Shown here: positions 10,524 to 19,905 of the stretch, one piece after another
How the letters are laid out: the number at the start of each line of letters is the position of its first letter
How positions within the stretch are numbered: the first letter of the stretch is position 1
NCBI RefSeq assembly: GCF_000209165.1
Contig: NC_009044.1
Span: 1,426,001-1,490,000 of the forward strand
Source of the DNA: Scheffersomyces stipitis CBS 6054
Taxonomy: Eukaryota; Ascomycota; Pichiomycetes; Serinales; Debaryomycetaceae
Direction: 5' to 3'
DNA: 64,000 bases
The notes under the pieces: model-generated
What the model saw: the letters and a program-made list of their open reading frames with translations, nothing else
Told to the model about the DNA's origin: nothing
The model's database searches: none
Made by a program: the position numbers and the translations under genes

Positions 10524-11783
10524 TCAGTTATTGAAAGTATAGTCGATTTCATTAAGGAACCGTTTGCCTGCTCCATACCTCCACCATCTGCTGAGACAGC
10601 TGAACACGTTGACGTCGATGGCAGAATCGATTACTTCACCATCGTTTCCGCGTTTTCTACAAACACACCGCTTCGCAGCTATCACATCTTTGGAGCTAGG
10701 ACAGGCTAAGTATGGAGGATGGTAGTAGCCTATATCTTCGAAATGATGGATCAGGTTCTTGTCTGCCAACAAATTGAGTCCTATGGAATGGACCGGAGCA
10801 TCTCCCCAACGCTCGTAGTAGAACCCTCCGGCCCTGTCTAGAAAGTCAAAGTACTTATTGTAGGCTTCTCCCCGGAAGAAGTTGAGATTTCCGATCTCAA
10901 AGTTTGACCAGAAATGGCACAAGTTGTAGTCACTAGACGACTGTATGGGTGTAACCCAGTGGTTAAGAGACAGCTCGTTGGTGGTGATGAACTTCAACGA
11001 GTTGTTCGCATGGATAAGATCAGGATATGTCTGCATAAATTTCTCCACAGTGGGCCAGAGCGTCGGTATTGTATTCTCGTACTCATGGATGGCTATTACA
11101 AATCCATAGATTTTATTGTTGGTACGTAGCAATGTAAATGGATCGTATTGGAAATCACACATGTATTCTACATCTGGCTCGACTCTAAAATACCAGTCAT
11201 AGTTCAAAAGTCGCTTCTGCTTGTAAAAATAACCCGAATTGAAGTGGCACATGTTTCTGTATGATTTCAGAAACCCATATATCACATCAGTGGAATTAGC
11301 AATGTTCTGCTCCACTCTCTCGTTATCAATGAAGTCAGGCATATTCCAGTCCAGAGACGGTATCAACTCGTAAAATGTCTGACTACTAGCCATAAGCATT
11401 GTTTGCTCTATAAACTCTTCAGTAAATGGTTCATCGTTCAAGAAAACCCAGGGATACTTGTACTGCCTGTTGAATCTGTCTTCCAAAGATCTCATCGAAG
11501 AAAGTGCTCCTTCCAATTCTCGATTTCGAACCAACATAACCATTGTGGCATTCTCAATTCCTACTTGGGTACGATCTCGGTAAAGCATGTCTGCCTCAAG
11601 ATAGCTATTCGAGGCTAGCTTCGGCTGACCTTTCTTAGAGGAATCATAGTCTTCAATCTTGGCTCTGATACTGGAAAAGCATTTCTTGATGTCAGAAAAC
11701 TGATCTCGGTACAGTAGAACGATGTAGTAGTATATAGCAAATACTAGGGCTAAAAGAGCATATCTTAGCCTGATCCCAGGCAT
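10524..11783 (-). CDS. GT15 alpha-1,2-mannosyltransferase (Kre2/Ktr family)
   Basis: Golgi type II membrane glycosyltransferase that adds alpha-1,2-mannose from GDP-mannose to N- and O-glycans of cell-wall mannoproteins. 419 residues: a short cytoplasmic tail, one signal-anchor helix at about residues 7-24, a stem region, then the catalytic domain. Family blocks include YDWYFRVEPDVEYMCDF (about 195-211), the HEYENTIPTLW block (about 233-243) and SNFEIGNLNFFRG further on; the VEPDVEY block matches the Mn/GDP-mannose site of Kre2. The ATG at 11783 gives a proper anchor. Which Ktr/Mnt paralogue it corresponds to cannot be settled by eye, so no symbol is given. Confidence 0.9.
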   Translation of the reverse strand: MPGIRLRYALLALVFAIYYYIVLLYRDQFSDIKKCFSSIRAKIEDYDSSKKGQPKLASNSYLEADMLYRDRTQVGIENATMVMLVRNRELEGALSSMRSLEDRFNRQYKYPWVFLNDEPFTEEFIEQTMLMASSQTFYELIPSLDWNMPDFIDNERVEQNIANSTDVIYGFLKSYRNMCHFNSGYFYKQKRLLNYDWYFRVEPDVEYMCDFQYDPFTLLRTNNKIYGFVIAIHEYENTIPTLWPTVEKFMQTYPDLIHANNSLKFITTNELSLNHWVTPIQSSSDYNLCHFWSNFEIGNLNFFRGEAYNKYFDFLDRAGGFYYERWGDAPVHSIGLNLLADKNLIHHFEDIGYYHPPYLACPSSKDVIAAKRCVCRKRGNDGEVIDSAIDVNVFSCLSRWWRYGAGKRFLNEIDYTFNN

Positions 11784-12830
11784 TGCTACATTTCAAGTGA
11801 AGAGAAGCAACGGGCATGTCACTTCAGTAGAAGTTATGGATCTTGTATTGATGGAAAATAAGATACAGGATCTTTGGTAAAATGGTTTCCGAGGCTGGTA
11901 GCCTCGGATTGGACGTACGTATTTGCCTAGGAGAATAATTTGGTATTCGCTGGCCATAACTCGTTAAACCACGCAATAAAATTGCAGGGCAAAAAGACTA
12001 TATAAACCTCGTGGAATCCATTCTAGTTTAAACAGAATTAAATAGTTCTTTAGTGATTAATACAAGTCCATATCCATTAATCCAATTCTAAGTCCAAAAG
12101 GAAAACCGGTCGCAATATACAGGTTTCCCGTCATGTATATGTAGTCACGTGATTTTCTTGAATTCTTGTAGAAATGAAAGTGGAAGGAGACAAGCATATT
12201 GGACAAAGGCAGGAGAAGGCTAATAATGACTATAGATAGAAATATATTAAGATAGGAAAGGGGTTTAGATGATATGGTGATGACAAGTTTTCTAGAATAC
12301 ATAATTTAATAAGAATTGGAAGAAAACTTAAAGAATTGGTAAAAGAATACTAACGTAAAAGCCTGCAATTTCTCTTCCTAAAAAGACTACCTAATATTGA
12401 AGCCAACAAACAAGACAGCTAAGTAACGCCTATTATCTTACAGTCGTTCTTTTATTTCTGTATTGTAATTATGAGATAGCATAGGATAGTATGGATGGCT
12501 GCGAAAAAGCTGAAACAGACCAAGGACAGAGAGTACGCAACGCCAAATAAAAAGAAAACAACCAATAACAATACGAGAAGTTGTAGCATGTGTTTAACTC
12601 ATAACAGACTACTATACTTATCCCCTATCATCCATAACTGAGAAGAATACCCTATGTAACTCTCGCCATTCATCCACTAGCTAACTCGGGATTGTTCCAT
12701 CACTCACGTGACTGCACAACTACCCAATAACAGTGCGACAAATCGAATTACCAAACAATTAGCTGAAAAATTCTTATTAAAAACCAAACCAACTCAACAC
12801 AATACTACCAATTCGACAACAAATATTACA
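11784..12830. other. Divergent promoter region, GT15 / complex I gene
   Basis: A 1.05-kb region between divergent genes. It has TCACGTGA at 12145-12152 and 12704-12711 and CCAAT at 12562-12566, the latter about 265 bp before the complex I gene. A TACTAAC at 12348-12354 has no matching GTATGT upstream, so I do not propose a leader intron. A minus frame at 12057-12302 (81 codons) has no recognisable content. Confidence 0.6.
12704..12711. promoter_or_regulatory. TCACGTGA upstream of complex I 51 kDa gene
   Basis: Eight-base palindrome of the Cbf1/bHLH type, 120-127 bp before the ATG at 12831. One of eight perfect copies that I located in the window. It lies at the normal yeast distance for an activator site; the factor is inferred. 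Confidence 0.45.
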
Positions 12831-14285
12831 ATGCTTCGTTTCAAGAGTCAAACGACTTTCAAGCGTGGGTTGGCTACGATTGCAGATGCGGCTGCCAATC
12901 CGAACCGTGTCCACGGAGGCTTGAAAGATACCGACAGAATCTTTCAGAACATCTACGGCAAGTATGGCCACGACTTGAAGTCTTCAATGAAGATGGGGGA
13001 CTGGCACAAGACCAAGGAAATTATTCTCAAAGGCGACAAGTGGATCATCGACGAGATGAAGAAGTCTGGATTGAGAGGAAGAGGTGGAGCTGGTTTTCCG
13101 TCTGGACTTAAGTGGTCTTTCATGAATCCTCCAGGCTGGGAAAAGAACGTAGGACCCAGATACTTAGTGGTGAACGCCGATGAAGGTGAGCCAGGTACCT
13201 GTAAGGATCGTGAGATCATCCGTAAGGACCCCCACAAGTTGGTAGAGGGCTGTTTGTTGGCAGGAAGAGGTATGAATGCTACTGCTGCTTATATCTATAT
13301 CAGAGGAGAGTTCTACAACGAAGCTGTTATATTGCAAAATGCCATTAATGAAGCCTACAAGGCCGGATTTCTCGGTAAAAATGCTTGTGGCTCCGGTTAC
13401 GACTTTGACATCTACATCCATCGTGGAATGGGAGCCTATGTTTGTGGTGAAGAAACTGCTTTGATTGAATCTATTGAAGGTAAGGCAGGTAAACCTAGAT
13501 TGAAGCCTCCTTTCCCTGCTGGAGTCGGTTTGTTCGGCAGACCCACAACTGTAGCCAATGTCGAGACGGTTTCCGTTGCCCCAACCATCTTGAGAAGAGG
13601 CGGAGACTGGTTTGCTTCATTTGGTAGAGAAAGAAACCAGGGTGTGAAATTGTTCTGTATTTCTGGACATGTCAACGAACCATGTACCGTTGAGGAAGAG
13701 ATGTCGATTCCATTGAAGGAACTCTTAGAAAAGCACTGTGGTGGTGTTAAAGGAGGCTGGGACAACTTATTGGGTGTTATCCCCGGTGGTTCTTCCGTGC
13801 CTATCATGACCAAGGAAACTTGTGACAACATTTTAATGGACTACGATGCCCTCAGAGACGTTGGCTCTGGTTTGGGTACGGCTGCTGTCATTGTCATGAA
13901 CAAGCAGACGGATATCATTAGAGGTATCCAGAGATTCTCTCACTTCTACAAGCATGAGTCGTGTGGTCAATGTACGCCATGCCGTGAAGGTACCACTTGG
14001 TTGCAGAGAATGATGGACAGATTCCAAGAAGGTCAAGCTACCGAAAAAGAGATCGACATGATCTTCGAGTTGACCAAAGAGATCGAAGGCCATACTATCT
14101 GTGCCTTGGGTGATGCTGCTGCCTGGCCCATCCAGGGATTGATTAAGTCATTCAGACCAGTCATGGTAGACAGAATCAACGAGTTCAAGAAGAAGAATGA
14201 GACCATTGGCTACGGTGGTTGGATCGACGGAGGTAAGGTGAAAGAGGGTGTTGTAATCGACAACCCAGTTCCACACTCCCATTAA
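12831..14285 (+). CDS. NADH:ubiquinone oxidoreductase 51 kDa subunit (complex I)
   Basis: Flavoprotein subunit (NUBM/NDUFV1 type) of mitochondrial complex I; binds NADH and FMN and passes electrons to its 4Fe-4S cluster N3. 484 residues from the ATG at 12831. The N-terminus is basic and hydroxylated ([18 protein letters not shown]), a typical matrix presequence. Motifs: [10 protein letters not shown] at 83-92 (FMN/NADH), [17 protein letters not shown], and cluster cysteines C378, C381, C384 in CGQCTPC plus C424 in HTICALGD. The frame is open back to 12708, but only from a GTG, and that part reads like an untranslated leader. The gene is absent from S. cerevisiae but present in the Candida clade. 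Confidence 0.96.
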   Translation: MLRFKSQTTFKRGLATIADAAANPNRVHGGLKDTDRIFQNIYGKYGHDLKSSMKMGDWHKTKEIILKGDKWIIDEMKKSGLRGRGGAGFPSGLKWSFMNPPGWEKNVGPRYLVVNADEGEPGTCKDREIIRKDPHKLVEGCLLAGRGMNATAAYIYIRGEFYNEAVILQNAINEAYKAGFLGKNACGSGYDFDIYIHRGMGAYVCGEETALIESIEGKAGKPRLKPPFPAGVGLFGRPTTVANVETVSVAPTILRRGGDWFASFGRERNQGVKLFCISGHVNEPCTVEEEMSIPLKELLEKHCGGVKGGWDNLLGVIPGGSSVPIMTKETCDNILMDYDALRDVGSGLGTAAVIVMNKQTDIIRGIQRFSHFYKHESCGQCTPCREGTTWLQRMMDRFQEGQATEKEIDMIFELTKEIEGHTICALGDAAAWPIQGLIKSFRPVMVDRINEFKKKNETIGYGGWIDGGKVKEGVVIDNPVPHSH

Positions 14286-14986
14286 CTTATCCTAAAACCA
14301 ACACCATTAGAGCACCACCATCCTGTTAGCATACGCAACAGTAACAGTAACAAGTACACTACGATTCGCTGTCTTTGACAGCCCTGCATTTATCTTCATA
14401 GTCTATTTATGTAAACGACATTAGAGAGCAAAGTGTAGACCAAGTAAGAGAGAGAAAATTAGTGAAATAACGAGAATACGAGAGTATAGAACAAGAGAGA
14501 AGGAATCTGATTATAAGGAAAGCAAATCGAGGATATGTATCTATCTAAACTCTAATTATGCTTTGGTGATTCTGATATCTTCCGAGAATACCTAGTAGAA
14601 TTCGTAAGATTCATTTTGTTATTTTACGAAATTCGGAGTTCTCGCTAATTCTCGTGCCGTACCAAGAAAGTTAGAAGCTAAAAGAGATAAGAGGGACGCC
14701 AAAAGAAGCACGCAAAAAGGCACCAATACTCATAAATAGAACATGAGTCTGAAAACTCGTAGAACCAACAAGACTCTCTTTGAAGCAACTTTCTTCTCTA
14801 ACAGTTCTACAACTTTTCACTCCTATCTACCCCTCTCTTCTCTGTTTCTGACATCTCTTCCCTATCGCGTTCTTTCTATACGCACACTACCAGATCCAGT
14901 CTGAAAATTTCTGTCTAGTATTCGTTTTCTTCTTCCAGACACAGCCAACACACCCGAAAAGAGCCGTTTGACTTGTCTGATCCAAA
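14286..14986. other. Complex I gene-GDT1 spacer
   Basis: A 700-bp spacer with the 3' end of the complex I gene and the GDT1 promoter. The last 200 bp are pyrimidine-rich, as in many yeast leaders. No supported gene or RNA. Confidence 0.65.
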
Positions 14987-16003
14987 ATGAGACTCCTGAG
15001 TGCCTTATTAGTGTCTGTTGTAGCATCAAGCGCTCTCGCCGCTCTTGTAGCTGATTCCGCCGATGCTGGTGTAGCTGTAGGAGCTGCTGCTGCACCTTTG
15101 ATTGCTTCTGAAGACGAGAACCCCGACATCATAGCCCCCAAAAAGAACAATAACAGACTAGGAGTACAGAGTGTCATCGACGAAGATAACGATCCAACTA
15201 CCGCTAATGCCAAAGGGTCTATGGAACCATATGGAGCTTCCAGCGCTGACTCCTCTTCAGACGATGAAGACAGTGATGGCTCCCATAACTCGTTCTTCAT
15301 GTCAGTTTCGATGATTATCGTGTCTGAGATTGGTGACAAGACATTTTTGATTGCAGCATTGATGGCGATGAGAAACTCTCGTTTGGTGGTATTTTCCGCT
15401 GCTTTTGCATCTCTTGTCGTCATGACAGTGTTATCAGGTATCGTCGGCCATGCCTTACCTTCGTTGATCTCTAGAAGATTGACCCAGTTCTTGGCTTCTA
15501 TATTGTTCCTTGTATTCGGAGCCAAATTGTTGAATGAGGGTTTGGCTATGTCTAAAGAATTGGGTGTAGACGAAGAACTTCAGGAAGTCGAGGATGAAAT
15601 CGCTTCTTCCAAATTGAATGCCCAAATGGACGATGTAGAAGGTGGAGCTTCCGAGATTTCAGCTCAGAAGCAATGGTATATAGAAATAGGTGGCCAGATC
15701 AAAGACTTGGCTTCGTTTGTGTTGTCGCCCATCTGGATTCAAGTGTTTGTGATGACTTTCTTGGGTGAATGGGGTGACCGTTCCCAGATCGCAACTATTG
15801 CTATGGCTGCTGGATCTGACTACTGGTTCGTTATCTTGGGTGCTATCGTGGGCCACGGACTCTGTACCGCTGCTGCTTGTATCGGAGGTAAGTTGTTGGC
15901 CAAAAAGATCTCCATGAGAAACGTCACTTTAGGAGGCGCTGCAGCCTTCTTTGTGTTTGCTATCTTGTATTTCTACCAAGCTTATTATGACATCGAAGGT
16001 TAA
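14987..16003 (+). CDS. GDT1: Golgi Mn2+/Ca2+ transporter Gdt1 (UPF0016)
   Basis: Member of the UPF0016/TMEM165 family, cation/proton exchangers that load Mn2+ and Ca2+ into the Golgi and so support glycosylation. 338 residues. A cleavable signal peptide at 1-19 is followed by an acidic luminal stretch to about residue 100 and two repeated membrane domains. Each carries the family motif E-x-G-D-K/R-T/S: EIGDKT beginning at E114 and EWGDRS beginning at E261, separated by an acidic cytosolic loop at about 180-215. These motifs form the cation site in the family. The gene fits with the two mannosyltransferases in this window, since those enzymes need Mn2+, but there is no evidence of co-regulation. 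Confidence 0.94.
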   Translation: MRLLSALLVSVVASSALAALVADSADAGVAVGAAAAPLIASEDENPDIIAPKKNNNRLGVQSVIDEDNDPTTANAKGSMEPYGASSADSSSDDEDSDGSHNSFFMSVSMIIVSEIGDKTFLIAALMAMRNSRLVVFSAAFASLVVMTVLSGIVGHALPSLISRRLTQFLASILFLVFGAKLLNEGLAMSKELGVDEELQEVEDEIASSKLNAQMDDVEGGASEISAQKQWYIEIGGQIKDLASFVLSPIWIQVFVMTFLGEWGDRSQIATIAMAAGSDYWFVILGAIVGHGLCTAAACIGGKLLAKKISMRNVTLGGAAAFFVFAILYFYQAYYDIEG

Positions 16004-16247
16004 TGCTCATCATGCTTATTATGCTCATTACGTTCATTATAGACTGGTCGTTGAGACCAAACACTTTACAGCTTTCGTAAGTAGTTTATTGTACACTATC
16101 ATCTAATATAAGTTGATGCTTACGCTGAAATACACTACCACTAGATTTCCTTATTAGATTTCTAAGATAGCTACAACCTGATCTTCAAGATTACTCTTCT
16201 CTAAGTCTATGTTTTGATGAGTACGTAGTTTCTTCATTATTGCTCTA

Positions 16248-16928
16248 TCAGTGCACTCCGGTGCACATGAACTTGAGCACTTGGTTAGGACTCAAGCCCT
16301 TTTTACCTCCAGCAGTGATCCTAGCCTCGGCATCATCTACAATTCGATCCTGTTGTTTTTTCTCGTGAGTTTCCTTCTTTCCTTCTTCTGTTTCCATGTA
16401 GTCAAGCTCCTCTACTGTATGGAAGCCATAGAACTGGAATTCATCTCTCAACTCCTGAACCTTGGCAAAACACCACTGTGCCATTTCATCAGCTTTCTGT
16501 AAACTCGAGCCTCTCTCAGCCTCAACCTTTTTGAGAGCACTGTCCATCCATTCGTCCACTTCAGGTAACGGTTTCTTTCTCAATAATGTCGTTAGTAAAC
16601 CTTCCTGTTGTGTAGTAGGAAAGAGAGGAGTAGGATAGACATTGGTATTTCGGAGCAATTCATCGTTATTGCTGAGATTAGTAGCAATGGAGTTGAGTTG
16701 GGTGATCAACACCTGGAACTGGTTCTGGAGGTGGGCATAACTAGGTAATTTCACTTTATAGGGATGTCTGTTGTGGAGGTTGATTTGTTCAGCCAACTTT
16801 CTCAACGACAAATGCACCTGGTTGAGACGGTTTCGTATGGCTTCTAGCGAATCGGTGGGGATCTGTGAGTTGTCCACCTGGATGTTGAGGCTGAGAGCAT
16901 TGTTTCTGGATCCTGGTGTTTGACTCAT
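16248..16928 (-). CDS. MED8: Mediator subunit Med8
   Basis: Head-module subunit of the Mediator complex, which links activators to RNA polymerase II. 226 residues (S. cerevisiae 223). The conserved parts are the helical [23 protein letters not shown] near the start, the [30 protein letters not shown] block in the middle (about 107-137) and a C-terminal VLKFMCTG helix of the kind that binds Med18/Med20. The family match is good in all three. The ATG at 16928 is the natural start, with an in-frame second-residue serine as in S. cerevisiae (MSQ). The stop at 16248 lies 240 bp from the convergent GDT1 stop. Confidence 0.92.
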   Translation of the reverse strand: MSQTPGSRNNALSLNIQVDNSQIPTDSLEAIRNRLNQVHLSLRKLAEQINLHNRHPYKVKLPSYAHLQNQFQVLITQLNSIATNLSNNDELLRNTNVYPTPLFPTTQQEGLLTTLLRKKPLPEVDEWMDSALKKVEAERGSSLQKADEMAQWCFAKVQELRDEFQFYGFHTVEELDYMETEEGKKETHEKKQQDRIVDDAEARITAGGKKGLSPNQVLKFMCTGVH

Positions 16929-17379
16929 GATTAATTGAGTAAAGACTGAGACTTAAGTTCTAAAAAGTTTATACCGATATTAGATGAATTGTATAATGAT
17001 TGTTCAAATTTAATGAGATACAATGATGGGGATGTGGTCAATGTAGTTTCTAGAATGGAATGGGACCGTGTTCGTAGATTGTTTAGAATATTAATTAATT
17101 GTGAAGACACTGAATGTTCGACAAGTTGTAAAAGTTTTGAAATAATTCAAATCTGAAAATGGAGGGTCTTAAAAATGCGATCTGGATATTCTTAACATTT
17201 CCATAAAATTTCAAATGAATACTATTTCTTGTAGAAACACATCAAACATAGATTGATATTCTTGGAGGTACTGCTACAATACTCAGAATAGACACTTTAC
17301 CTGAACATTTTAGAGAGCTTCGAAGCCTCTCTAGATATCGTCTTCACCATCACTTTAAAGGTCTTATATTCATTACAGT
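16929..17379. other. Divergent promoter, MED8 / Wbp11-like gene
   Basis: A 450-bp AT-rich region between divergent genes, presumably both promoters. TGACTCA, a Gcn4-type site, overlaps the MED8 start at 16921-16927 and is probably fortuitous. No supported gene. Confidence 0.6.
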
Positions 17380-18177
17380 ATGATACGAGGTAATTGGAGT
17401 CTCTCAGCCGAGCTCAAGAAAAATGAACGAAAACAACAGCAGAAGGTACAGAATAGACAGAAACAGCAACACAAGAAGGTTAAACTCGCATCCATAGATC
17501 CTATACGGTTATATTATCAGATCCAGAGACTTGAAAAGTCAGGTGAACTTTCAGACAGAGACCAGAAGTACTTATACGGACTCAAAGAGGACTGGGATTT
17601 CATTGTCAAGAACAATCTCCATCAGACAAAATTGAAGCCGTTTCTCGAACAGGAACAAAAGAAAGAAAAGGTAAAGCAATTGGAAAAGACGAAGCTCCAT
17701 GGTCTGAAGTCTATCTACTTCAACCCAGAATTAAATCCACTAGGCAAGATTCCCAATCCGGATGCTTTGCCAAACAAACCTATTCATCCGTTGCCGAACT
17801 TTACCAAGCCATTGAAGAAGGAGGACTTAGAAAAATACGCTGTAGACCCACTAATCAACCAATTGGGTATTGTGGTACCAGAGGGAGACCCACCTCGATT
17901 CTACAAGTTGGTACAGAATACACAGAAAAAAAATTACGAAAATCTAGGTGCCAAAGCAGAGATTTCGTCCTTCAGACCCACCAACACAAGAAAACGTATG
18001 AATGTAGAAGATAAGGACTCAGGCGAAGAAAGTCAAGAAATTGATAGTAGTGATGACGAAATGTCTGAAGAAAATGAAGAAACTGAAGGTAATGAAGAAA
18101 CCATAAGTTCTGAGCTAGCATACGAGGAAGAAGAATACCTAACAGAAAAACAGTCGAAGAAACCGAAACTTGTATGA
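17380..18177 (+). CDS. Basic-acidic protein, Wbp11-like N-terminus
   Basis: A 265-residue hydrophilic protein. The first 100 residues are basic and helical, with an ELKKNERKQQQK start and a following DPIRLYYQIQRLEK segment. This resembles the N-terminal domain of WW-binding protein 11 (Wbp11), a splicing-associated factor. The middle is proline-rich (about 120-165, including PNPDALPNKPIHPLPNF), the last 60 residues are strongly acidic, and the tail ends with KKPKLV, a likely nuclear signal. The layout suits a nuclear RNA-processing factor. The frame is clearly coding (long, single, yeast-like codon use), but the family assignment by eye is tentative. Confidence 0.75.
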   Translation: MIRGNWSLSAELKKNERKQQQKVQNRQKQQHKKVKLASIDPIRLYYQIQRLEKSGELSDRDQKYLYGLKEDWDFIVKNNLHQTKLKPFLEQEQKKEKVKQLEKTKLHGLKSIYFNPELNPLGKIPNPDALPNKPIHPLPNFTKPLKKEDLEKYAVDPLINQLGIVVPEGDPPRFYKLVQNTQKKNYENLGAKAEISSFRPTNTRKRMNVEDKDSGEESQEIDSSDDEMSEENEETEGNEETISSELAYEEEEYLTEKQSKKPKLV

Positions 18178-18326
18178 ATTATATACAAAGAGATGATAAT
18201 CTCTTATGAACAAGAAACGATAGATATATATAGATATATATAACAAAACCAACCTTCATGAAGAACGAACCCAAGCAAATATGTACAAGATATTACGTTA
18301 GAAAGAGCAACATGTCTCTCAAATGC

Positions 18327-19430
18327 TCATGACAATAAACGAACTACAAGCTCCCAGGTGCCAAACATGATGATGGAGTTGGGCACTGTTCTCAACAAGT
18401 GTGGAGTCAAACCTCCATACATGCTGGCAAGACCCTCTTCCTTCAACACCAATTTGAAGCATTGGATCAAGCCCGTGTACTTCGGCTTACCTGTGGACTC
18501 CAACGGAGCTTGTCTCAAACGAGTTCTGACCACTTCATGAGGATACGTAATTAAAGATGCTATGAACTTGGCAGCACCGGCAGCACCAGATCGGGCAGAC
18601 CATTCTATGATGTGGTCTCTAGTAGTTTTACTACTAGGATCATCTCCATGTAGAGCCAACGATCTTCTGTGGATAAACATCCGCATCTGTTCGTACAACA
18701 CCCATTGCAACGTCGATTCTACACCTCCCAAATATGAAGCACTCAAACCCTTGTAAAGGCCACTGAATCCTTCGTGCTTGATCACATGAGTGAGGCAATC
18801 CCAAGAGCTTTTATAGTGTTTGCCCTTAGTTTTGTCCAACTGTAATCTGGTCTTGATCAACCAGATTGGATTGGTAGCTGTCGAGGTGACAAAACCGGCG
18901 TTTATACCGGCTGCCAAATGAATCCAGGTGGCTTCCTGGCCCTGGTTGAAGTTGCTGGTCAAGAACTCTTTGGTAGAGCCGTATGTGAAGAAGTTGATAG
19001 AACGAGCAGGTATCACACCGACCAAATTTGGTCCCAAACCTTTGAACAAGGCCCTAGAACCTTCGCTCACATACAATTCCCTAATAACGGAGCCTGTTTC
19101 CTTCAAATGCTGAAACATCTTGATTACAGGGTTCGCAGACTTAGGTGTCTTGTTGTACATGGCATGGTAGACGTCTGATTGCAATCTCGTTTTCACCACA
19201 TCTAAAGGGCACGTTACTATGGCACCGACCATTCCCCCGATACCACCAGCTACAAAATGGACCCATGGCTTCACTGGTGTCTTTTCTACTGGAGATTGCT
19301 TCTTGTCTACTACAAATTCTTTGAACTCCTCCTGACTGCGGAATGTCGATGACTTCTCATCAGATACCAAAAACGAATACGACTCTTGGGCATCCCGCTC
19401 CAATTCGGCAAGTCTTTCTTTTTGAGTCAT
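18327..19430 (-). CDS. RIM2: Mitochondrial pyrimidine nucleotide carrier
   Basis: Inner-membrane carrier that exchanges pyrimidine (deoxy)nucleotides and is needed for mitochondrial DNA maintenance and iron use. 367 residues, three repeats of the mitochondrial carrier fold. The signature motifs are PLDVVKTRL, PIWLIKTRL and PHEVVRTRL, one per repeat. The tryptophan in the second repeat and the SYLGGVESTLQWVLYEQM segment are characteristic of Rim2/SLC25A33-36 and not of ADP/ATP carriers. A hydrophilic N-terminal extension of about 55 residues precedes the first helix, as in S. cerevisiae Rim2. The stop lies 150 bp from the convergent gene at 17380-18177. Confidence 0.95.
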   Translation of the reverse strand: MTQKERLAELERDAQESYSFLVSDEKSSTFRSQEEFKEFVVDKKQSPVEKTPVKPWVHFVAGGIGGMVGAIVTCPLDVVKTRLQSDVYHAMYNKTPKSANPVIKMFQHLKETGSVIRELYVSEGSRALFKGLGPNLVGVIPARSINFFTYGSTKEFLTSNFNQGQEATWIHLAAGINAGFVTSTATNPIWLIKTRLQLDKTKGKHYKSSWDCLTHVIKHEGFSGLYKGLSASYLGGVESTLQWVLYEQMRMFIHRRSLALHGDDPSSKTTRDHIIEWSARSGAAGAAKFIASLITYPHEVVRTRLRQAPLESTGKPKYTGLIQCFKLVLKEEGLASMYGGLTPHLLRTVPNSIIMFGTWELVVRLLS

Positions 19431-19905
19431 GGCGAACGGACTCTGCCTCGAAACTGGAGAAGATATTAACTTTGGTGGTTTAGGAACTACTATAGTAGTG
19501 AAAAATTAGATGCTACTGCAAAAAATTCAATATATCGAAAATTTTGTGGTCTGCATATAGGTCAATAATTCTTCCGTACATAACGGCTGCGAAGAGTACT
19601 AGAATAAGAATATGAGAATTGAAGTATCTGATATAATTGCAGAAATCATAGAAATCATAGAAATCTTTAAAATCATTGAAATCACGATATCATACAAATA
19701 TGAGAGTTTGAAAGTGAAAAATCGAAAGATTGGAAAAATTGATTGTAGTATTATGATTTCATATTTTTCCGTGTTATTCACTTCATATAATCAAGGCATC
19801 ACTTCAGTAAGTTCACTGCATCACTTAATCTACATTTTTCCAAATCAATAACTTTTACTGTTTATAAATACTATAGTACATAACTCCACCACCACATAAC
19901 CGATT
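19431..19905. other. RIM2 upstream / MOT1 3' region
   Basis: A 475-bp AT-rich spacer between tandem minus-strand genes. It has a run of imperfect GAAATCATA-type repeats at about 19633-19690. No supported gene. Confidence 0.65.

Noticed and set aside
12348..12354. TACTAAC suggesting a leader intron before the complex I gene
   Set aside because: No GTATGT-type donor upstream in the spacer.
12708..12830. Longer N-terminus for the complex I 51 kDa subunit
   Set aside because: The extension starts at GTG inside a CACGTG site and reads like a leader; the ATG at 12831 begins a typical presequence.
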